A stretch of 64,000 nucleotides of DNA from Shewanella intestini (GTDB lineage: Bacteria; Pseudomonadota; Gammaproteobacteria; Enterobacterales; Shewanellaceae): assembly GCF_018221465.1 (NCBI RefSeq), contig NZ_JAAIKR010000011.1, forward strand, positions 84,324 through 148,323. The letters are read 5' to 3'. Below are positions 9,246 through 18,801 of this stretch, piece after piece. The position numbers were made by a program, and so were the translations under genes. The notes below the pieces were generated by a model. That model saw only the letters and a list, made by a program, of their open reading frames with translations. It had not been told where the DNA came from and made no database searches. Every line of letters starts with the position of its first letter. Within the stretch, counting starts at the first letter, position 1.

Positions 9246-9330
9246 GGAGGGGTTCCCGAGTGGCCAAAGGGATCAGACTGTAAATCTGACGGCTCAGCCT
9301 TCGAAGGTTCGAATCCTTCTCCCTCCACCA
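9246..9330 (+). tRNA. tyrU: tRNA-Tyr (anticodon GTA)
   Basis: 85-nt class II tRNA with a long variable arm and encoded CCA. The acceptor GGAGGGG pairs with TCCCTCC, the anticodon loop is CTGTAAA and the T-loop TTCGAAT. Its G34 is a queuosine site, which links it functionally to yhhQ at the start of the window. It lies 6 bp after tRNA-Thr. Confidence 0.97.
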
Positions 9331-9364
9331 TTTTTAAAGGTAGTTAGGTAGCCTTTCAGGTTGC

Positions 9365-9438
9365 GCGGATGTCGTATAATGGTATTACTCCAGCCTTCCA
9401 AGCTGATAACGCGGGTTCGATTCCCGCCATCCGCTCCA
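9365..9438 (+). tRNA. glyT: tRNA-Gly (anticodon TCC)
   Basis: 74-nt cloverleaf with encoded CCA. The acceptor GCGGATG pairs with CATCCGC, the anticodon loop is CTTCCAA and the T-stem GCGGG/CCCGC. Reads GGA and GGG. In E. coli a tRNA-Thr (GGT) follows before tufB; none is present here. Confidence 0.97.
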
Positions 9439-9452
9439 AATTGCTGAATGAC

Positions 9453-9498
9453 TTGATTGCTTAATCGTTCTTTTTATTTGAATTATTAAGTCAATCAA
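9453..9498 (+). other. Long hairpin in the tRNA-tufB spacer
   Basis: TTGATTGCTTAAT (9453-9465) pairs with ATTAAG plus CAATCAA (9485-9498) as a 13-bp stem with one bulged T and a 19-nt T-rich loop. It sits right after tRNA-Gly, where E. coli has a fourth tRNA. It could serve as a processing site or stabilise the mRNA end. The rest of the 192-bp spacer up to tufB holds nothing else I can name. Confidence 0.55.
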
Positions 9499-9630
9499 AT
9501 CCTTTAAATCAGCACCTCCTGTCTTATGCTAAACTTAATCACCCAAAACTAATTGATTCGATGTCATTTCATGCGTCGGATTTTTTCTATATGTGTTTTT
9601 ATTACCAAGACTCTGGATTGAGGCAATATC

Positions 9631-10815
9631 ATGGCTAAAGAAAAATTTGAACGTAGCAAACCACACGTAAACGTGGGCACAATTGGTCACGTTGACCATG
9701 GTAAAACTACTTTAACAGCAGCAATCTCAGCAGTATTGACTAAAGCATACGGCGGTGATGTTAAAGATTTCGCACAAATCGATAATGCTCCAGAAGAGCG
9801 TGAGCGTGGTATTACTATTAATACTTCTCACATCGAATATGACACACCAACACGTCACTACGCACACGTAGATTGTCCTGGTCACGCGGATTATGTTAAA
9901 AACATGATTACTGGTGCAGCCCAAATGGACGGCGCAATCTTAGTAGTAGCAGCGACAGATGGCCCAATGCCACAGACTCGTGAGCACATCCTACTTTCAC
10001 GTCAGGTTGGTGTACCTTTCATCATCGTATTCATGAACAAATGTGACATGGTTGACGATGAAGAACTACTAGAATTAGTAGAGATGGAAGTTCGTGAACT
10101 TCTTTCAGAATATGACTTCCCAGGTGATGACTTACCAGTAATCCAAGGTTCAGCACTTAAAGCGCTAGAAGGCGAAGCTGATTGGGAAGCTAAAGTACTA
10201 GAACTTGCAGAAGCGCTAGATACTTATATTCCAGAGCCAGAGCGTGATATTGATAAGCCTTTCCTACTTCCAATTGAAGATGTATTCTCAATTCAAGGTC
10301 GTGGTACAGTTGTAACAGGTCGTGTAGAGCGTGGTATCATCCGCGTATCAGACGATGTAGAAATCGTTGGTATCAAAGACACTACAACAACAACTTGTAC
10401 AGGTGTTGAAATGTTCCGTAAACTGCTTGACGAAGGTCGTGCAGGTGAGAACTGTGGTGTTCTATTACGTGGTACTAAGCGTGATGAAGTAGAACGTGGT
10501 CAAGTTCTTGCTAAGCCAGGAACCATCACTCCACACACCACTTTCGAATCAGAAGTATACGTACTTTCGAAAGATGAAGGTGGACGTCACACACCATTCT
10601 TCAAAGGTTACCGTCCACAGTTTTATTTCCGTACAACTGACGTAACTGGTACTATTGAGTTACCAGAAGGCGTAGAAATGGTAATGCCTGGTGATAACAT
10701 CAAAATGGTTGTTACACTAATCTACCCAATCGCGATGGACGACGGTTTACGTTTCGCTATCCGTGAAGGTGGCCGTACAGTAGGTGCTGGTGTTGTAGCT
10801 AAAATCATTGCTTAA
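9631..10815 (+). CDS. tufB: Elongation factor Tu (copy B)
   Basis: GTPase that delivers aminoacyl-tRNA to the ribosomal A site. 394 residues with G1 GHVDHGKT (about 19-26), the switch II block [12 protein letters not shown] (about 81-92) and the guanine-specificity motif NKCD (about 136). Domains 2 and 3 are complete through [11 protein letters not shown]. It starts with ATG, while tufA starts with GTG. From the second base on, the two genes and their terminators appear identical. It is placed in a tRNA operon as in other gammaproteobacteria, with its own terminator. Confidence 0.99.
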   Translation: MAKEKFERSKPHVNVGTIGHVDHGKTTLTAAISAVLTKAYGGDVKDFAQIDNAPEERERGITINTSHIEYDTPTRHYAHVDCPGHADYVKNMITGAAQMDGAILVVAATDGPMPQTREHILLSRQVGVPFIIVFMNKCDMVDDEELLELVEMEVRELLSEYDFPGDDLPVIQGSALKALEGEADWEAKVLELAEALDTYIPEPERDIDKPFLLPIEDVFSIQGRGTVVTGRVERGIIRVSDDVEIVGIKDTTTTTCTGVEMFRKLLDEGRAGENCGVLLRGTKRDEVERGQVLAKPGTITPHTTFESEVYVLSKDEGGRHTPFFKGYRPQFYFRTTDVTGTIELPEGVEMVMPGDNIKMVVTLIYPIAMDDGLRFAIREGGRTVGAGVVAKIIA

Positions 10816-10837
10816 TAGCAGATTTTAACTCACATCT

Positions 10838-10864
10838 AAAAAGGAAGCTTCGGCTTCCTTTTTT
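10838..10864 (+). terminator. Terminator of tufB
   Basis: AAAAAGGAAGC, TTCG tetraloop, GCTTCC and six T: an 11-bp perfect hairpin with a stable C(UUCG)G loop. The same sequence follows tufA. Confidence 0.93.
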
Positions 10865-11069
10865 GTTTTTAAATTTAAATAGCATGTTTTTTCAATTTTG
10901 TTACGCTAACAGCACTTAGCATGTTGCGAACAAAGTTGAATAAGAATACAATCTATGGCCGATTTTTGACCCTGCGCGGCACTATATTCCTAAATAATGG
11001 AATATAAACAAGTAAACATGTAATTGTTTAAATATGAGCTCAGGTCGTAGTAAGTAACGGAACTAACCG

Positions 11070-11441
11070 ATGACAACAAATACTGAAAACCAGAGTACTT
11101 CTCTGGATATTTTAAAGTGGGGCGTTGCAGTAGTATTAATCGCAGCTGCAGTTATCGCTAACCACTCTTTTAGTGAAGCCAGTGTGGTTGCTCGCGCAGC
11201 TGGTGTAATTGTGACATTCGCAATTGCAGGTTTTATTGCTGCTCAAACAATTAAAGGCAAAATAGCACTTAATTTTGCTAAAGAAGCACAAATTGAAGTG
11301 CGTAAGGTTGTATGGCCAACGCGTCAAGAAGCGCGTAATACTACGTTTATCGTACTTGCTGCAACAGGTGTTGTTGCATTAATCCTTTGGGGATTAGACG
11401 CAGTGTTGCTACAACTAGTAAATTTCATTACCGGCGTATAG
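11070..11441 (+). CDS. secE: Preprotein translocase subunit SecE
   Basis: Small essential subunit of the SecYEG protein channel in the inner membrane; it clamps SecY. 123 residues with three hydrophobic segments (about 14-30, 40-60, 91-112), the three-helix form typical of gammaproteobacteria. The conserved cytoplasmic amphipathic block EVRKVVWPTRQEARNTT is at about 76-92. It is followed by nusG 9 bp later, the usual secE-nusG operon. A promoter must lie in the 200 bp upstream (TTGACC at 10966 is a possible -35), but spacing to -10-like boxes is poor. Confidence 0.97.
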   Translation: MTTNTENQSTSLDILKWGVAVVLIAAAVIANHSFSEASVVARAAGVIVTFAIAGFIAAQTIKGKIALNFAKEAQIEVRKVVWPTRQEARNTTFIVLAATGVVALILWGLDAVLLQLVNFITGV

Positions 11442-11450
11442 GCATTAAAA

Positions 11451-12002
11451 ATGACTGAAGCTACTGAAGCGAAAAAAAGATGGTATGTGATCCAAGCATT
11501 TTCTGGCTATGAAGGCCGTGTATGCAAAACACTGCTTGAACATATCAAAATGCACAACATGGAAGATTACTTCGGTGAGGTATTAGTACCTACAGAAGAA
11601 GTAGTTGAAATGCGTGCAGGTCAACGCCGTAAAAGTGAACGTAAGTTCTTTCCAGGCTATGTATTAGTACAGATGGAAATGAATGATGATAGCTGGCATT
11701 TAGTGAAAAGCATTCCACGTGTAATGGGTTTCATTGGTGGCACCTCAGATCGTCCGGCACCGATTTCTGATAAAGAAGCGGATGCAATTTTACAACGTCT
11801 TCAAGAAACCACTGAGTCTCCAACGCATCGCGTTATGTTCGAGCCTGGTGAAGTTGTTCGCGTATCTGATGGTCCATTTGCAGACTTTAATGGCACAATC
11901 GAAGAAGTTGATTACGACAAAAACCGCGTTAAGGTTTCTGTAATGATCTTCGGTCGCTCAACGCCTGTAGAGCTAGATTTTAGTCAGATTGAGAAAAGCT
12001 GA
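11451..12002 (+). CDS. nusG: Transcription termination/antitermination protein NusG
   Basis: RNA polymerase elongation factor that suppresses pausing, couples transcription to the ribosome through S10, and stimulates Rho. 183 residues. The NGN domain runs from [16 protein letters not shown] (about 9-24) through the [12 protein letters not shown] block to [13 protein letters not shown] domain follows ([21 protein letters not shown], about 127-147). Length and order match E. coli NusG (181). Co-transcribed with secE. Confidence 0.98.
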   Translation: MTEATEAKKRWYVIQAFSGYEGRVCKTLLEHIKMHNMEDYFGEVLVPTEEVVEMRAGQRRKSERKFFPGYVLVQMEMNDDSWHLVKSIPRVMGFIGGTSDRPAPISDKEADAILQRLQETTESPTHRVMFEPGEVVRVSDGPFADFNGTIEEVDYDKNRVKVSVMIFGRSTPVELDFSQIEKS

Positions 12003-12025
12003 TTAAATTAAAAGCAAATTTATGA

Positions 12026-12054
12026 TTGTTTGCGGGTGCAGATTTTTGTATAAT
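12026..12054 (+). promoter_or_regulatory. Promoter of the rplKAJL-rpoBC operon
   Basis: TTGTTT (12026-12031), 17-bp spacer, perfect TATAAT (12049-12054), then the GC-rich CTGCGCCCG. It lies 78 bp before the rplK ATG. The -10 box overlaps the hairpin at 12033-12063. Confidence 0.7.
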
Positions 12055-12071
12055 CTGCGCCCGTTGTTTTC
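12033..12071 (+). terminator. Terminator-like hairpin after nusG, overlapping the rplK promoter
   Basis: CGGGTGCAGATT (12033-12044) pairs with AATCTGCGCCCG (12052-12063) as a 12-bp stem with one G-T pair and a 7-nt loop, followed by TTGTTTTC. It fits partial termination of secE-nusG transcripts. Confidence 0.6.
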
Positions 12072-12131
12072 AGGGGAGCATATTGGCATGTCGCCGATAA
12101 GCGTTTGAACCCAAATTGAGGAAATGTCGAC

Positions 12132-12560
12132 ATGGCAAAGAAAATTGAAGCTTATATTAAGCTACAAGTAGCAGCCGGTGCTGCAAACCCGTCTCCACCA
12201 GTTGGTCCAGCTTTGGGTCAAAAAGGTGTGAACATCATGGAATTCTGTAAAGCATTCAATGCTCGTACTGAAAAGTTCGACAAAGGCATGCCAATTCCAG
12301 TTGTTATCACTGTTTATAACGACCGTTCTTTCACTTTCGAAACTAAGACTCCTCCTGCGTCTTTCCTACTGCTTAAAGCAGCGGGTCTGAAATCAGGTTC
12401 AGGTCGTCCAAATACTGAGAAAGTTGGAACTATCAAGCGCAGCGCTGTTCAGGAAATTGCTGAAACTAAAGCCGCTGATATGACTGGTGCTGATATTGAA
12501 GCTATGATGCGTTCAATTGAAGGTACTGCACGTTCAATGGGTTTGGTAGTAGAGGACTAA
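12132..12560 (+). CDS. rplK: 50S ribosomal protein L11 (uL11)
   Basis: Binds the GTPase-associated region of 23S rRNA at the base of the L7/L12 stalk and is needed for RelA activation. 142 residues as in E. coli. The N-terminal block [32 protein letters not shown] (split across about 12-43) holds the proline-rich thiostrepton-site segment. The C-terminal RNA-binding domain includes [10 protein letters not shown]-like sequence ([17 protein letters not shown]). First gene of the rplKAJL-rpoBC operon; the L1 protein encoded next would repress translation from this leader. Confidence 0.99.
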   Translation: MAKKIEAYIKLQVAAGAANPSPPVGPALGQKGVNIMEFCKAFNARTEKFDKGMPIPVVITVYNDRSFTFETKTPPASFLLLKAAGLKSGSGRPNTEKVGTIKRSAVQEIAETKAADMTGADIEAMMRSIEGTARSMGLVVED

Positions 12561-12564
12561 TATA

Positions 12565-13266
12565 ATGGCAAAGCTAACTAAACGTATGCGCGTTATCCGC
12601 GAGAAAGTTGAAGCGACTAAAAGCTACGATATTAACGAAGCTGTAGCTCTTCTTAAAGAATTAGCAACTGCTAAATTCGTTGAGAGTGTTGACGTTGCCG
12701 TTAACCTAGGTATTGATCCTCGTAAATCAGACCAAAACGTGCGTGGTGCTACTGTACTTCCACACGGTACTGGTCGTGATATCCGCGTTGCGGTATTCAC
12801 ACAAGGTGCAAACGCTGAAGCTGCGAAAGAAGCTGGCGCAGAACTTGTTGGTATGGACGACTTAGCTGCACAAGTTAAAGCTGGCGAAATGAACTTCGAC
12901 GTTGTTATTGCATCTCCAGATGCAATGCGTGTTGTTGGTCAGTTAGGTCAAGTATTAGGCCCACGTGGTTTAATGCCTAACCCTAAAACTGGTACTGTGA
13001 CTCCAAATGTTGCAGAAGCAGTTAAGAATGCTAAAGCTGGTCAAGTTCGTTACCGCAACGACAAAAATGGTATTATCCACACTACTATCGGTAAAGTGGA
13101 CTTTACTACTGAACAGCTTAAAGAAAACTTAGAATCACTAGTCGCTGCACTGAAAAAGGCTAAGCCTGCAGTTGCAAAAGGCGTTTACGTGAAGAAAGTT
13201 AGCATCTCTACAACTATGGGCGCAGGTGTTGCTGTTGACCAAAGTTCGTTAGAAGAAGCGAAGTAA
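12565..13266 (+). CDS. rplA: 50S ribosomal protein L1 (uL1)
   Basis: L1-stalk protein that moves with E-site tRNA; in E. coli it also represses translation of the rplK-rplA mRNA. 233 residues against 234. Signature blocks are [20 protein letters not shown] (about 40-59), [20 protein letters not shown] (about 112-131) and [11 protein letters not shown] (about 133-143). It starts 4 bp after the rplK stop, so the two are translationally linked. Confidence 0.99.
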   Translation: MAKLTKRMRVIREKVEATKSYDINEAVALLKELATAKFVESVDVAVNLGIDPRKSDQNVRGATVLPHGTGRDIRVAVFTQGANAEAAKEAGAELVGMDDLAAQVKAGEMNFDVVIASPDAMRVVGQLGQVLGPRGLMPNPKTGTVTPNVAEAVKNAKAGQVRYRNDKNGIIHTTIGKVDFTTEQLKENLESLVAALKKAKPAVAKGVYVKKVSISTTMGAGVAVDQSSLEEAK

Positions 13267-13295
13267 TATACAAAGAGTGCGTATTAGTCTATAAT
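13267..13295 (+). promoter_or_regulatory. Candidate internal promoter for rplJL-rpoBC
   Basis: TATACA (13267-13272, 4 of 6 to consensus), 17-bp spacer, perfect TATAAT (13290-13295), GCGCGC discriminator. It lies in the rplA-rplJ gap where E. coli has its L10 promoter. A partial hairpin AGTGCG/CGCACT (13276-13304) overlaps it. Confidence 0.5.
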
Positions 13296-13399
13296 GCGCG
13301 CACTTTGTGGGTTGAAGCTGATTTGACGTGATTTATATCGCGAAGAATTGGCTTCCGTCCAAGACCGCAGGTGTATATCAATAGATACACTTAATTTCC

Positions 13400-13532
13400 T
13401 GCGTAGACGGTGTCAGACCCCCAGAAAGAATTTTATTCTGCTGGAAATCTGCACCGTAAGTAACTAAACACAGGTGTGTTTAGTTTGGTTAATACTAGGG
13501 GGATCCCTAGGTAGAATCCAGGAGTAAGGCCA
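13400..13532 (+). promoter_or_regulatory. L10 mRNA leader (translational autoregulation)
   Basis: The 266-bp gap before rplJ matches the place of the L10 ribosomal protein leader, bound by the L10-L7/L12 complex to repress translation. Visible structures include the perfect 8-bp hairpin CTAAACAC/GTGTTTAG (13464-13483) and CTAGGG/CCCTAG (13495-13510) just before the ribosome binding site CAGGAG. The binding element itself was not modelled, so the call rests on position and structure. Confidence 0.6.
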
Positions 13533-14030
13533 ATGGCATTAAGACTCGAAGACAAAAAGGCAATTGTTGCTGAAGTCAACGAAGCTGCCAAAGGTGCACT
13601 TTCTGCAGTTGTTGCCGATTCACGCGGTGTAACTGTAGGAGCCATGACTGCTCTACGTAAAACAGCTCGCGAAAATGGTGTGTTTGTACGCGTTGTACGT
13701 AACACATTAGCTAAGCGTGCTGTTGAAGGTACTAATTTTGAGTGCTTAGTAGACACATTCACTGGCCCAACTTTAATTGCATTTTCTAATGAGCACCCAG
13801 GTGCTGCAGCGCGTCTTTTAAAAGACTTCGCTAAACAAGAAGAGCAGTTTGAAGTTAAAGGTGCAGCATTTGAAGGAGAATTCATCTCCGCAGCTGATAT
13901 TGATCGTTTAGCGAAACTACCAACATACGACGAAGCATTAGCTCAGTTAATGATGACCATGAAAGAGGCATCAGCTGGCAAATTCGTACGTACTTTGGCT
14001 GCCCTACGCGATCAGAAAGAAGCAGCATAA
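13533..14030 (+). CDS. rplJ: 50S ribosomal protein L10 (uL10)
   Basis: Anchors L7/L12 dimers to the ribosomal stalk. 165 residues as in E. coli. The N-terminal RNA-binding domain opens with [26 protein letters not shown]-like sequence, followed by [20 protein letters not shown] and [14 protein letters not shown]. The C-terminal helix that carries L12 dimers ends in the alanine-rich tail. A long leader precedes it and rplL follows 54 bp later. Confidence 0.99.
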   Translation: MALRLEDKKAIVAEVNEAAKGALSAVVADSRGVTVGAMTALRKTARENGVFVRVVRNTLAKRAVEGTNFECLVDTFTGPTLIAFSNEHPGAAARLLKDFAKQEEQFEVKGAAFEGEFISAADIDRLAKLPTYDEALAQLMMTMKEASAGKFVRTLAALRDQKEAA

Positions 14031-14084
14031 TTTTTCATTAGCTGCTTAATTAAATTGAATTCAGAACAATAGGAAATATTTCTA

Positions 14085-14453
14085 ATGTCTATCACTAAAG
14101 ATCAAATCTTAGAAGCCTTTGCAGAAATGTCTGTAATGGAAGTTGTTGAACTAATCGAAGCAATGGAAGAGAAGTTCGGCGTATCTGCTGCAGCTGCTGC
14201 TGTTGCTGTTGGCGGTGACGCTGGCGCTGCTGCTGTAGAGCAAACTGAATTTGACGTCATGATGACTTCATTCGGTGCAAACAAAGTTGCTGTAATTAAA
14301 GCACTTCGTGGCGCAACAGGTCTTGGCCTTAAAGAAGCAAAAGCGATGGCTGAATCTGCACCAGTTGCAGTTAAAGAAGCTATCACTAAAGAAGAAGCTG
14401 AAGCACTTAAAGCTGATTTAGAAGCTGCTGGCGCTGAAGTTGAAATCAAGTAA
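14085..14453 (+). CDS. rplL: 50S ribosomal protein L7/L12 (bL12)
   Basis: Multi-copy stalk protein that recruits translational GTPases. 122 residues: N-terminal dimerisation domain (about 1-33), a flexible alanine-rich hinge ([15 protein letters not shown], about 36-52), and the C-terminal globular domain with [22 protein letters not shown] (about 69-90). Strongly acidic with no Trp or Cys. High expression is supported by a good ribosome binding site (AGGAAAT) and by the partial terminator downstream, which makes rplJL transcripts exceed rpoBC. Confidence 0.99.
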   Translation: MSITKDQILEAFAEMSVMEVVELIEAMEEKFGVSAAAAAVAVGGDAGAAAVEQTEFDVMMTSFGANKVAVIKALRGATGLGLKEAKAMAESAPVAVKEAITKEEAEALKADLEAAGAEVEIK

Positions 14454-14489
14454 GCTATAATCTAGCTTACTCACCCAAGTAATTGGGTG

Positions 14490-14523
14490 AAGGCTGGCGG
14501 TTTTTTAACCGTCGGCCTTTTTT
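14490..14523 (+). terminator. Attenuator between rplL and rpoB
   Basis: AAGGCTGGCGGT (14490-14501) pairs with ACCGTCGGCCTT (14508-14519) over 12 bp including G-T pairs, with a T-rich loop, then a T-run to 14523. It follows another perfect 8-bp hairpin, TCACCCAA/TTGGGTGA (14471-14490). In E. coli a partial terminator at this place lowers rpoBC relative to rplJL. Confidence 0.85.
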
Positions 14524-14687
14524 GCGCTCTAAGCGCAGGCGATTTTTTCTCACCGTTTGTCGCCAATGTTTAGCAGTCCCTAGCAGAGATTACTGGTTAG
14601 GTTCTTGCATCAACGGTGATGGGCAAACGTGCTGATTTAATTAATTTTATTTCAGTCTTGGTCACATCTCGTAAGTAGAGGAAACCC

Positions 14688-17600
14688 ATGGTTTACTCCT
14701 ATTCTGAAAAGAAGCGTATTCGCAAAGACTTTGGTAAGCGTCCTAAAGTATTGGACATCCCTTATTTATTGTCTATCCAGTTAGACTCTTTTAAGAAGTT
14801 CACCGATCAAGACCCTACGGGTGAACGTGGCTTTGAAGCCGCATTCCGTAGCGTTTTTCCTATCAAGAGCTTTTCTGGCTATAGTGAGCTGCAATATGTC
14901 AGCTATAAGCTAGGTGAGCCAGTTTTTGATGTGAAAGAATGTCAGATCCGCGGTGTTACATATTCAGCGCCATTACGCGTTAAGCTACGCATGGTACTGT
15001 TTGACCGTGAAGCTGCAGCAGGTACTGTAAAAGATATCAAAGAACAAGAAGTCTACATGGGTGATATCCCATTAATGACTGAAAACGGTACTTTTGTTAT
15101 CAATGGTACTGAGCGTGTAATCGTATCTCAGTTACACCGTTCTCCTGGTGTTTTCTTCGATCACGACCGTGGTAAAACCCACTCATCAGGTAAAGTGTTA
15201 TATAACGCACGTATTATTCCTTACCGTGGTTCATGGCTTGATTTCGAATTTGACCCTAAAGATGCATTATTTGTCCGTATTGACCGTCGCCGTAAATTAC
15301 CAGCGACTATCATCTTACGTGCATTAGAATTCTCTACTCAAGAAATTCTTGACTTATTCTTCCAACGCATTGAGTTCAAGATTAAGCAAGATTCTTTAGT
15401 CATGAAACTTGTACCTGATCGCCTACGTGGTGAAACGGCAAGTTATGATATTAAAGATGCTGAAGGCACGTTATTAGTTGAAGCCGGTCGCCGTGTTACT
15501 GCTCGTCATATTAGACAGCTAGAAAAAAGTAATACGACTGAACTTGAAGTACCTGTTGATTACATTGTGGGCAAGTATGCTGCACAAGATTATATCGATC
15601 AGGACACCGGTGAAGTACTGATTGCTGCTAACAGTGAAATCTCATTAGAAGATCTAGCTAAACTTTCTTTAGCGGGCATCAAAGAAATTGATACTCTGTT
15701 TATCAATGACTTAGATCATGGTGCATACATCGCCGACACATTACGTATTGATTCAACGACTACACGCTTAGAAGCGTTAGTTGAAATCTACCGTATGATG
15801 CGTCCTGGCGAGCCACCAACCAAAGATGCCGCAGAAGGTTTATTCCAAAACCTATTCTTCAGTGACGAACGTTATGACTTATCAAAAGTAGGTCGTATGA
15901 AGTTCAACCGTCGTCTTGAAATGTCTGAAGACGAAGGTGCAGGCATATTGTCAAAAGACGATATCGTTGCAGTAATGAAGAAAATCATTGAAATCCGCAA
16001 TGGCGATGACGAAGTCGATGATATCGACCACTTAGGTAACCGTCGTATTCGTTCTGTGGGTGAAATGGCTGAAAACCAATTCCGTGTTGGTTTAGTACGT
16101 GTTGAACGTGCGGTTCGTGAACGTCTATCTCTAGGCGATTTAAACGAGCTTATGCCTCAAGATTTGATTAACGCTAAACCGATTTCTGCGGCAGTGAAAG
16201 AATTCTTTGGTTCTTCACAGCTTTCTCAATTCATGGATCAAAACAACCCGCTATCAGAAGTGACGCATAAACGTCGTATTTCTGCATTAGGCCCAGGTGG
16301 TTTGACTCGTGAACGTGCAGGCTTCGAAGTACGTGACGTGCATCCGACTCACTACGGTCGTTTATGTCCAATTGAAACGCCAGAGGGACCAAACATTGGT
16401 CTTATTAACTCTTTGGCAAGTTTTGCACGTACTAACTCATACGGCTTCCTTGAAACACCATACCGTAAGGTTGTTGATGGTGTGGTTACTGATGATGTTG
16501 AATACTTATCGGCAATCGAAGAAGGTCGTTATGTGATCGCGCAGGCGAACATTGAAATTGACGGTGAAAATCGCATTATTGAAGAACAAGTTGCTTGTCG
16601 TCACAAAGGTGAATCAACCTTTATGCGTCCTTCTGATATTCAATATATGGATGTATCACCACAACAGATTATCTCTGTTGCAGCGTCATTAATTCCGTTC
16701 TTAGAACACGATGATGCTAACCGTGCATTGATGGGTGCAAACATGCAACGTCAAGCCGTACCAACACTAAATGCTGAAAAACCATTAGTCGGTACTGGTA
16801 TTGAACGTACTCTTGCTGTTGACTCTGGTGTGGTTGTTGCTGCTAAACGTGGTGGTGTGGTTGATTATGTTGACGCAAGTCGTATCGTAATCAAAGTAAA
16901 TGAAGACGAACTGACTCCTGGTGAAGCAGGTATCGACATTTACAACCTGACAAAATACACCCGTTCAAACCAAAACACTTGTATTAACCAACGTCCTCGT
17001 TGTTTTGTTGGTGAGCCAGTTGTTCGTGGTGATGTTTTAGCTGATGGTCCGTCTACCGATTTAGGTGACTTGGCACTTGGTCAAAACATGCGTATCGCAT
17101 TTATGCCTTGGAATGGTTATAACTTTGAGGATTCTATCCTTATTTCTGAGCGCGTAGCGCAAGAAGACCGTTTCACCACTATTCATATTCAAGAATTATC
17201 ATGTATTGCACGTGATACTAAATTGGGTAGCGAAGAGATCACCGCTGATATTCCAAACGTAGGTGAGTCTGCTCTATCTAAATTAGATGAGTCGGGCATT
17301 GTTTACATTGGTGCAGAAGTGAAGGGCGGCGATATTTTAGTTGGTAAAGTGACACCTAAAGGTGAAACACAGCTAACGCCAGAAGAAAAACTGCTCCGTG
17401 CGATTTTCGGTGAGAAAGCATCTGATGTTAAGGATAGCTCTCTACGTGTACCTAATTCAGTTAAAGGTACCATCATCGACGTTCAAGTCTTCACCCGTGA
17501 TGGTGTTGAAAAAGACAAGCGCGCACTTGAAATTGAAGAAATGCACGTTAGCCAAGCTCGTAAGGACTTAGGTGAAGAGTTCAAGATCCTTGAAGAAGGT

Positions 17601-18719
17601 GTCTTAAACCGTGCACGCAACTTGTTATTGTCAGCGGGTTTCTCAGAAGCTAAATTAGCCGAAATTGCACGCAAAGATGTATTGATTCAAGTTGTAGACG
17701 ACGAAACAAAACAAACTGAACTAGAGCAGTTAGCTGAGCAGCACGAAGAGCTTAAAGCTGATTTTGATAAGAAGTTTGAAATTAAACGTCGTAAGATCAC
17801 TCAAGGTGATGATTTAGCACCAGGTGTACTTAAAATTGTTAAGGTTTACCTTGCAGTAAAACGTACTATCCAACCTGGTGATAAAATGGCGGGTCGTCAT
17901 GGTAACAAAGGTGTTATCTCGAAGATTTGTCCAATTGAAGATATGCCATATGATGAAACAGGAAACCCTGTTGATATCGTACTAAACCCACTGGGTGTAC
18001 CATCGCGTATGAACATTGGTCAGGTATTAGAAGTTCACATGGGCGCTGCCGCTAAAGGTATCGGTAATCGTATTACTGAAATGCTTGACGAACAGCGTGA
18101 ATTAGCTGAGCTTCGTGGTTATATCAAACAAGTTTATGAGTTAGGTGATGAAATTCAACAAAAAGTTGACATCGACTCATTCTCTGATGATGAAGTTGTA
18201 CGCCTTGCTAAACACCTTAAAACTGGTTTGCCAATTGCAACCCCAGCATTTGATGGTGCTAAAGAAAAAGAGATCAAGCAAATGCTTGAACTTGCCGGCT
18301 TACCTACTTCTGGCCAGTTAACGTTATGTGACGGCCGTACCGGTAACGAATTTGAGCGTAAAGTAACTGTTGGTTACATGTATATGCTTAAACTGAACCA
18401 TTTAGTTGATGACAAGATGCACGCCCGTTCTACAGGTTCGTACAGCTTAGTGACTCAACAACCATTGGGTGGTAAAGCTCAATTTGGTGGTCAGCGTTTC
18501 GGTGAGATGGAAGTATGGGCACTAGAAGCATACGGTGCTGCTTATACTCTTCAAGAAATGCTAACGGTTAAATCAGATGACGTTAACGGTCGCACACAGA
18601 TGTATAAAAACATCGTCGACGGTAACCATCAGATGCAACCTGGCATGCCAGAGTCCTTCAACGTATTGCTGAAGGAGATCCGTTCACTGGGTATTAATAT
18701 CGAGTTGGATCAAGAGTAA
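14688..18719 (+). CDS. rpoB: DNA-directed RNA polymerase subunit beta
   Basis: Catalytic beta subunit of RNA polymerase. 1343 residues against 1342 in E. coli. The rifampicin pocket (about 508-575) has wild-type residues: [30 protein letters not shown], then [15 protein letters not shown]. Other blocks are [14 protein letters not shown] (about 805), [20 protein letters not shown] (about 902), the [15 protein letters not shown] active-site segment (about 1064) and [20 protein letters not shown] near the C-terminus. Spaced 82 bp before rpoC and co-transcribed. Confidence 0.99.
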   Translation: MVYSYSEKKRIRKDFGKRPKVLDIPYLLSIQLDSFKKFTDQDPTGERGFEAAFRSVFPIKSFSGYSELQYVSYKLGEPVFDVKECQIRGVTYSAPLRVKLRMVLFDREAAAGTVKDIKEQEVYMGDIPLMTENGTFVINGTERVIVSQLHRSPGVFFDHDRGKTHSSGKVLYNARIIPYRGSWLDFEFDPKDALFVRIDRRRKLPATIILRALEFSTQEILDLFFQRIEFKIKQDSLVMKLVPDRLRGETASYDIKDAEGTLLVEAGRRVTARHIRQLEKSNTTELEVPVDYIVGKYAAQDYIDQDTGEVLIAANSEISLEDLAKLSLAGIKEIDTLFINDLDHGAYIADTLRIDSTTTRLEALVEIYRMMRPGEPPTKDAAEGLFQNLFFSDERYDLSKVGRMKFNRRLEMSEDEGAGILSKDDIVAVMKKIIEIRNGDDEVDDIDHLGNRRIRSVGEMAENQFRVGLVRVERAVRERLSLGDLNELMPQDLINAKPISAAVKEFFGSSQLSQFMDQNNPLSEVTHKRRISALGPGGLTRERAGFEVRDVHPTHYGRLCPIETPEGPNIGLINSLASFARTNSYGFLETPYRKVVDGVVTDDVEYLSAIEEGRYVIAQANIEIDGENRIIEEQVACRHKGESTFMRPSDIQYMDVSPQQIISVAASLIPFLEHDDANRALMGANMQRQAVPTLNAEKPLVGTGIERTLAVDSGVVVAAKRGGVVDYVDASRIVIKVNEDELTPGEAGIDIYNLTKYTRSNQNTCINQRPRCFVGEPVVRGDVLADGPSTDLGDLALGQNMRIAFMPWNGYNFEDSILISERVAQEDRFTTIHIQELSCIARDTKLGSEEITADIPNVGESALSKLDESGIVYIGAEVKGGDILVGKVTPKGETQLTPEEKLLRAIFGEKASDVKDSSLRVPNSVKGTIIDVQVFTRDGVEKDKRALEIEEMHVSQARKDLGEEFKILEEGVLNRARNLLLSAGFSEAKLAEIARKDVLIQVVDDETKQTELEQLAEQHEELKADFDKKFEIKRRKITQGDDLAPGVLKIVKVYLAVKRTIQPGDKMAGRHGNKGVISKICPIEDMPYDETGNPVDIVLNPLGVPSRMNIGQVLEVHMGAAAKGIGNRITEMLDEQRELAELRGYIKQVYELGDEIQQKVDIDSFSDDEVVRLAKHLKTGLPIATPAFDGAKEKEIKQMLELAGLPTSGQLTLCDGRTGNEFERKVTVGYMYMLKLNHLVDDKMHARSTGSYSLVTQQPLGGKAQFGGQRFGEMEVWALEAYGAAYTLQEMLTVKSDDVNGRTQMYKNIVDGNHQMQPGMPESFNVLLKEIRSLGINIELDQE

Positions 18720-18752
18720 GCATCGCTCTTTAGCAATGTTTGGTAACCTAAC

Positions 18753-18775
18753 GGTGCTCTGCACAGCAGAGCACC
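18753..18775 (+). other. Perfect 10-bp hairpin in the rpoB-rpoC gap
   Basis: GGTGCTCTGC and GCAGAGCACC pair around a 3-nt loop. No T-run follows, so it is not a terminator. It could be an RNA processing or stability element in the rpoBC message. Confidence 0.6.
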
Positions 18776-18801
18776 TGGTTTAACTCCTTCAGGAGAGAAA
18801 C

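Noticed and set aside
9439-9630. Search for tRNA-Thr(GGT) between glyT and tufB
   Set aside because: No acceptor stem, T-loop or CCA could be found in the spacer.
10960-11000. secE promoter from TTGACC at 10966 to TATATT at 10983
   Set aside because: Spacing is only 11 bp; alternative -10 boxes give 19 bp with poor matches, so no promoter is called.
13433-13885. 150-codon frame opposite rplJ and its leader
   Set aside because: A codon-bias shadow of a certain ribosomal gene; Ser/Arg/Thr-rich with no recognisable domain.
14102-14449. 115-codon reading frame opposite rplL
   Set aside because: Low-complexity Ser/Ala product that mirrors the Ala-rich rplL codons; no ribosome binding site or family.
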